Source of the DNA: Ferruginibacter sp.
GTDB lineage: Bacteria; Bacteroidota; Bacteroidia; Chitinophagales; Chitinophagaceae
DNA length: 6,807 nt
Reading direction: 5' to 3'
Assembly (NCBI GenBank): GCA_018882645.1
Contig: VERM01000079.1
Location: 1 to 6,807, forward strand
The stretch's first letter is position 1. Each line of letters starts with the position of its first letter. Position numbers and translations under genes: made by a program. The notes beneath the pieces are model-generated. The model saw only the letters and a program-made list of their open reading frames with translations, did no database searches and was not told the origin of the DNA. Positions 6,258 through 6,807 of this stretch are shown here, in pieces.

Positions 6258-6807
6258 AAGCAACCTTAAGCAAAAGCTTAAAAACAGGGAAATAACAATC
6301 GGTTCCTGGTTAACAATTCCTCATCAATCGGTAATTGAAATTCTTTCTACTGCAGGTTTTGAATGGCTTGCCATAGACATTGAACATGCCGCAATCAGCA
6401 TTGAAACGGTTATGAATTTAATTGGTCATATTCAGGGGAATGGCATGCAGGCACTTGTTCGCGTTAGTAAGAATGAAGAAGTCGTAATAAAAAGAGTTTT
6501 GGATGCAGGCGCAGATGGAGTAATTGTTCCTATGATTAAAAACAAAGAGGAAGCAATTGAGGCGGTGAATTATGTCAAATATCCTCCTTTGGGAAAAAGA
6601 GGTGTCGGTCTTAATAGAGCTCAGAAATATGGGACAGCATTCAATACATATCAGGAATGGGTAAAAAATGAAGCTGTTCTGATTGCGCAGATAGAACATA
6701 TTGAAGCCGTGAACAATCTTGAGGAAATATATGCAGTGCCGGATATTGATGGTATAATTGTTGGCCCCTACGATCTTTCCGCTTCCATGGGCTATCCGGG
6801 AGAATAT
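6235..6807 (+). CDS. HpcH/HpaI-family class II pyruvate aldolase, 3' end cut by window edge
   Basis: 191 residues are visible of a protein that is usually about 250-260 long; the frame is still open at the last base. The family (HpcH/HpaI, GarL, RhmA) catalyses reversible, metal-dependent aldol cleavage of 2-keto-3-deoxy acids to pyruvate (or a related 2-oxo acid) and an aldehyde. Catalytic marks are all present: IDIEH with H51 as the likely base, R76 in VRVSKNE, E154 in AQIEH and D180 in GPYDLS as the metal ligands, and the family sequence YPPLGKRGVG (116-125). ATG 6235 lies inside the end of the YhcH-like gene (23-base overlap). It gives the N-terminal length normal for the family, with G23-S-W at the first beta strand, and no other ATG lies between it and the conserved region. 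Known members are mostly catabolic. The direction here is unknown, but placement with a CMP-sugar synthase suggests sugar-acid synthesis or recycling. Confidence 0.92.
   Translation, partial: MQNFSHHKSNLKQKLKNREITIGSWLTIPHQSVIEILSTAGFEWLAIDIEHAAISIETVMNLIGHIQGNGMQALVRVSKNEEVVIKRVLDAGADGVIVPMIKNKEEAIEAVNYVKYPPLGKRGVGLNRAQKYGTAFNTYQEWVKNEAVLIAQIEHIEAVNNLEEIYAVPDIDGIIVGPYDLSASMGYPGEY

Overview
The window looks like chromosomal DNA of a member of the Bacteroidota. Three things support this. One gene encodes a secreted protein that ends in a type IX secretion (T9SS) sorting domain, a system largely confined to this phylum. Promoters of the Bacteroidota form (TTG, about 20 bases, then TAnnTTTG) can be read upstream of genes. 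Start codons lack clear Shine-Dalgarno sequences. The T9SS gene and the codon and base usage fit a free-living or environmental lineage such as Chitinophagales, Saprospirales or Cytophagales, but the order cannot be fixed from this sequence alone.

Layout. Positions 1-2336 hold most of polA (DNA polymerase I), cut at its 5' end by the window edge. A short gap (2337-2493) follows, carrying a 9-base tandem repeat and then a 46-base stretch made only of A and C. Next come a cytoplasmic DsbA/thioredoxin-fold protein with a CGWC motif (2494-3135) and a T9SS-exported protein built from two copies of a roughly 160-residue domain (3185-4789). These first three genes have no evident functional link.

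A 332-base non-coding region (4790-5121) separates them from what looks like a surface-polysaccharide operon. The region holds a good Bacteroidota promoter, a 14-bp bulged stem-loop ending in a T-run, and a second TAnnTTTG element just before the next gene. The operon is tightly packed with overlapping genes. It encodes a sialic-acid/Kdo-type cytidylyltransferase (5122-5796), a YhcH/YjgK/YiaL-family protein whose characterised member acts as a sialic acid anomerase (5793-6257), and an HpcH/HpaI-family pyruvate aldolase that runs off the 3' edge (6235-6807).

The most interesting reading is that the last three genes form a sugar-acid activation module. An aldolase would join pyruvate to an aldehyde to give a 3-deoxy-2-ulosonic acid, an anomerase would equilibrate the ring forms, and the cytidylyltransferase would charge it as a CMP-sugar. 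Each family assignment is well supported. The combined pathway and the identity of the sugar are inference.
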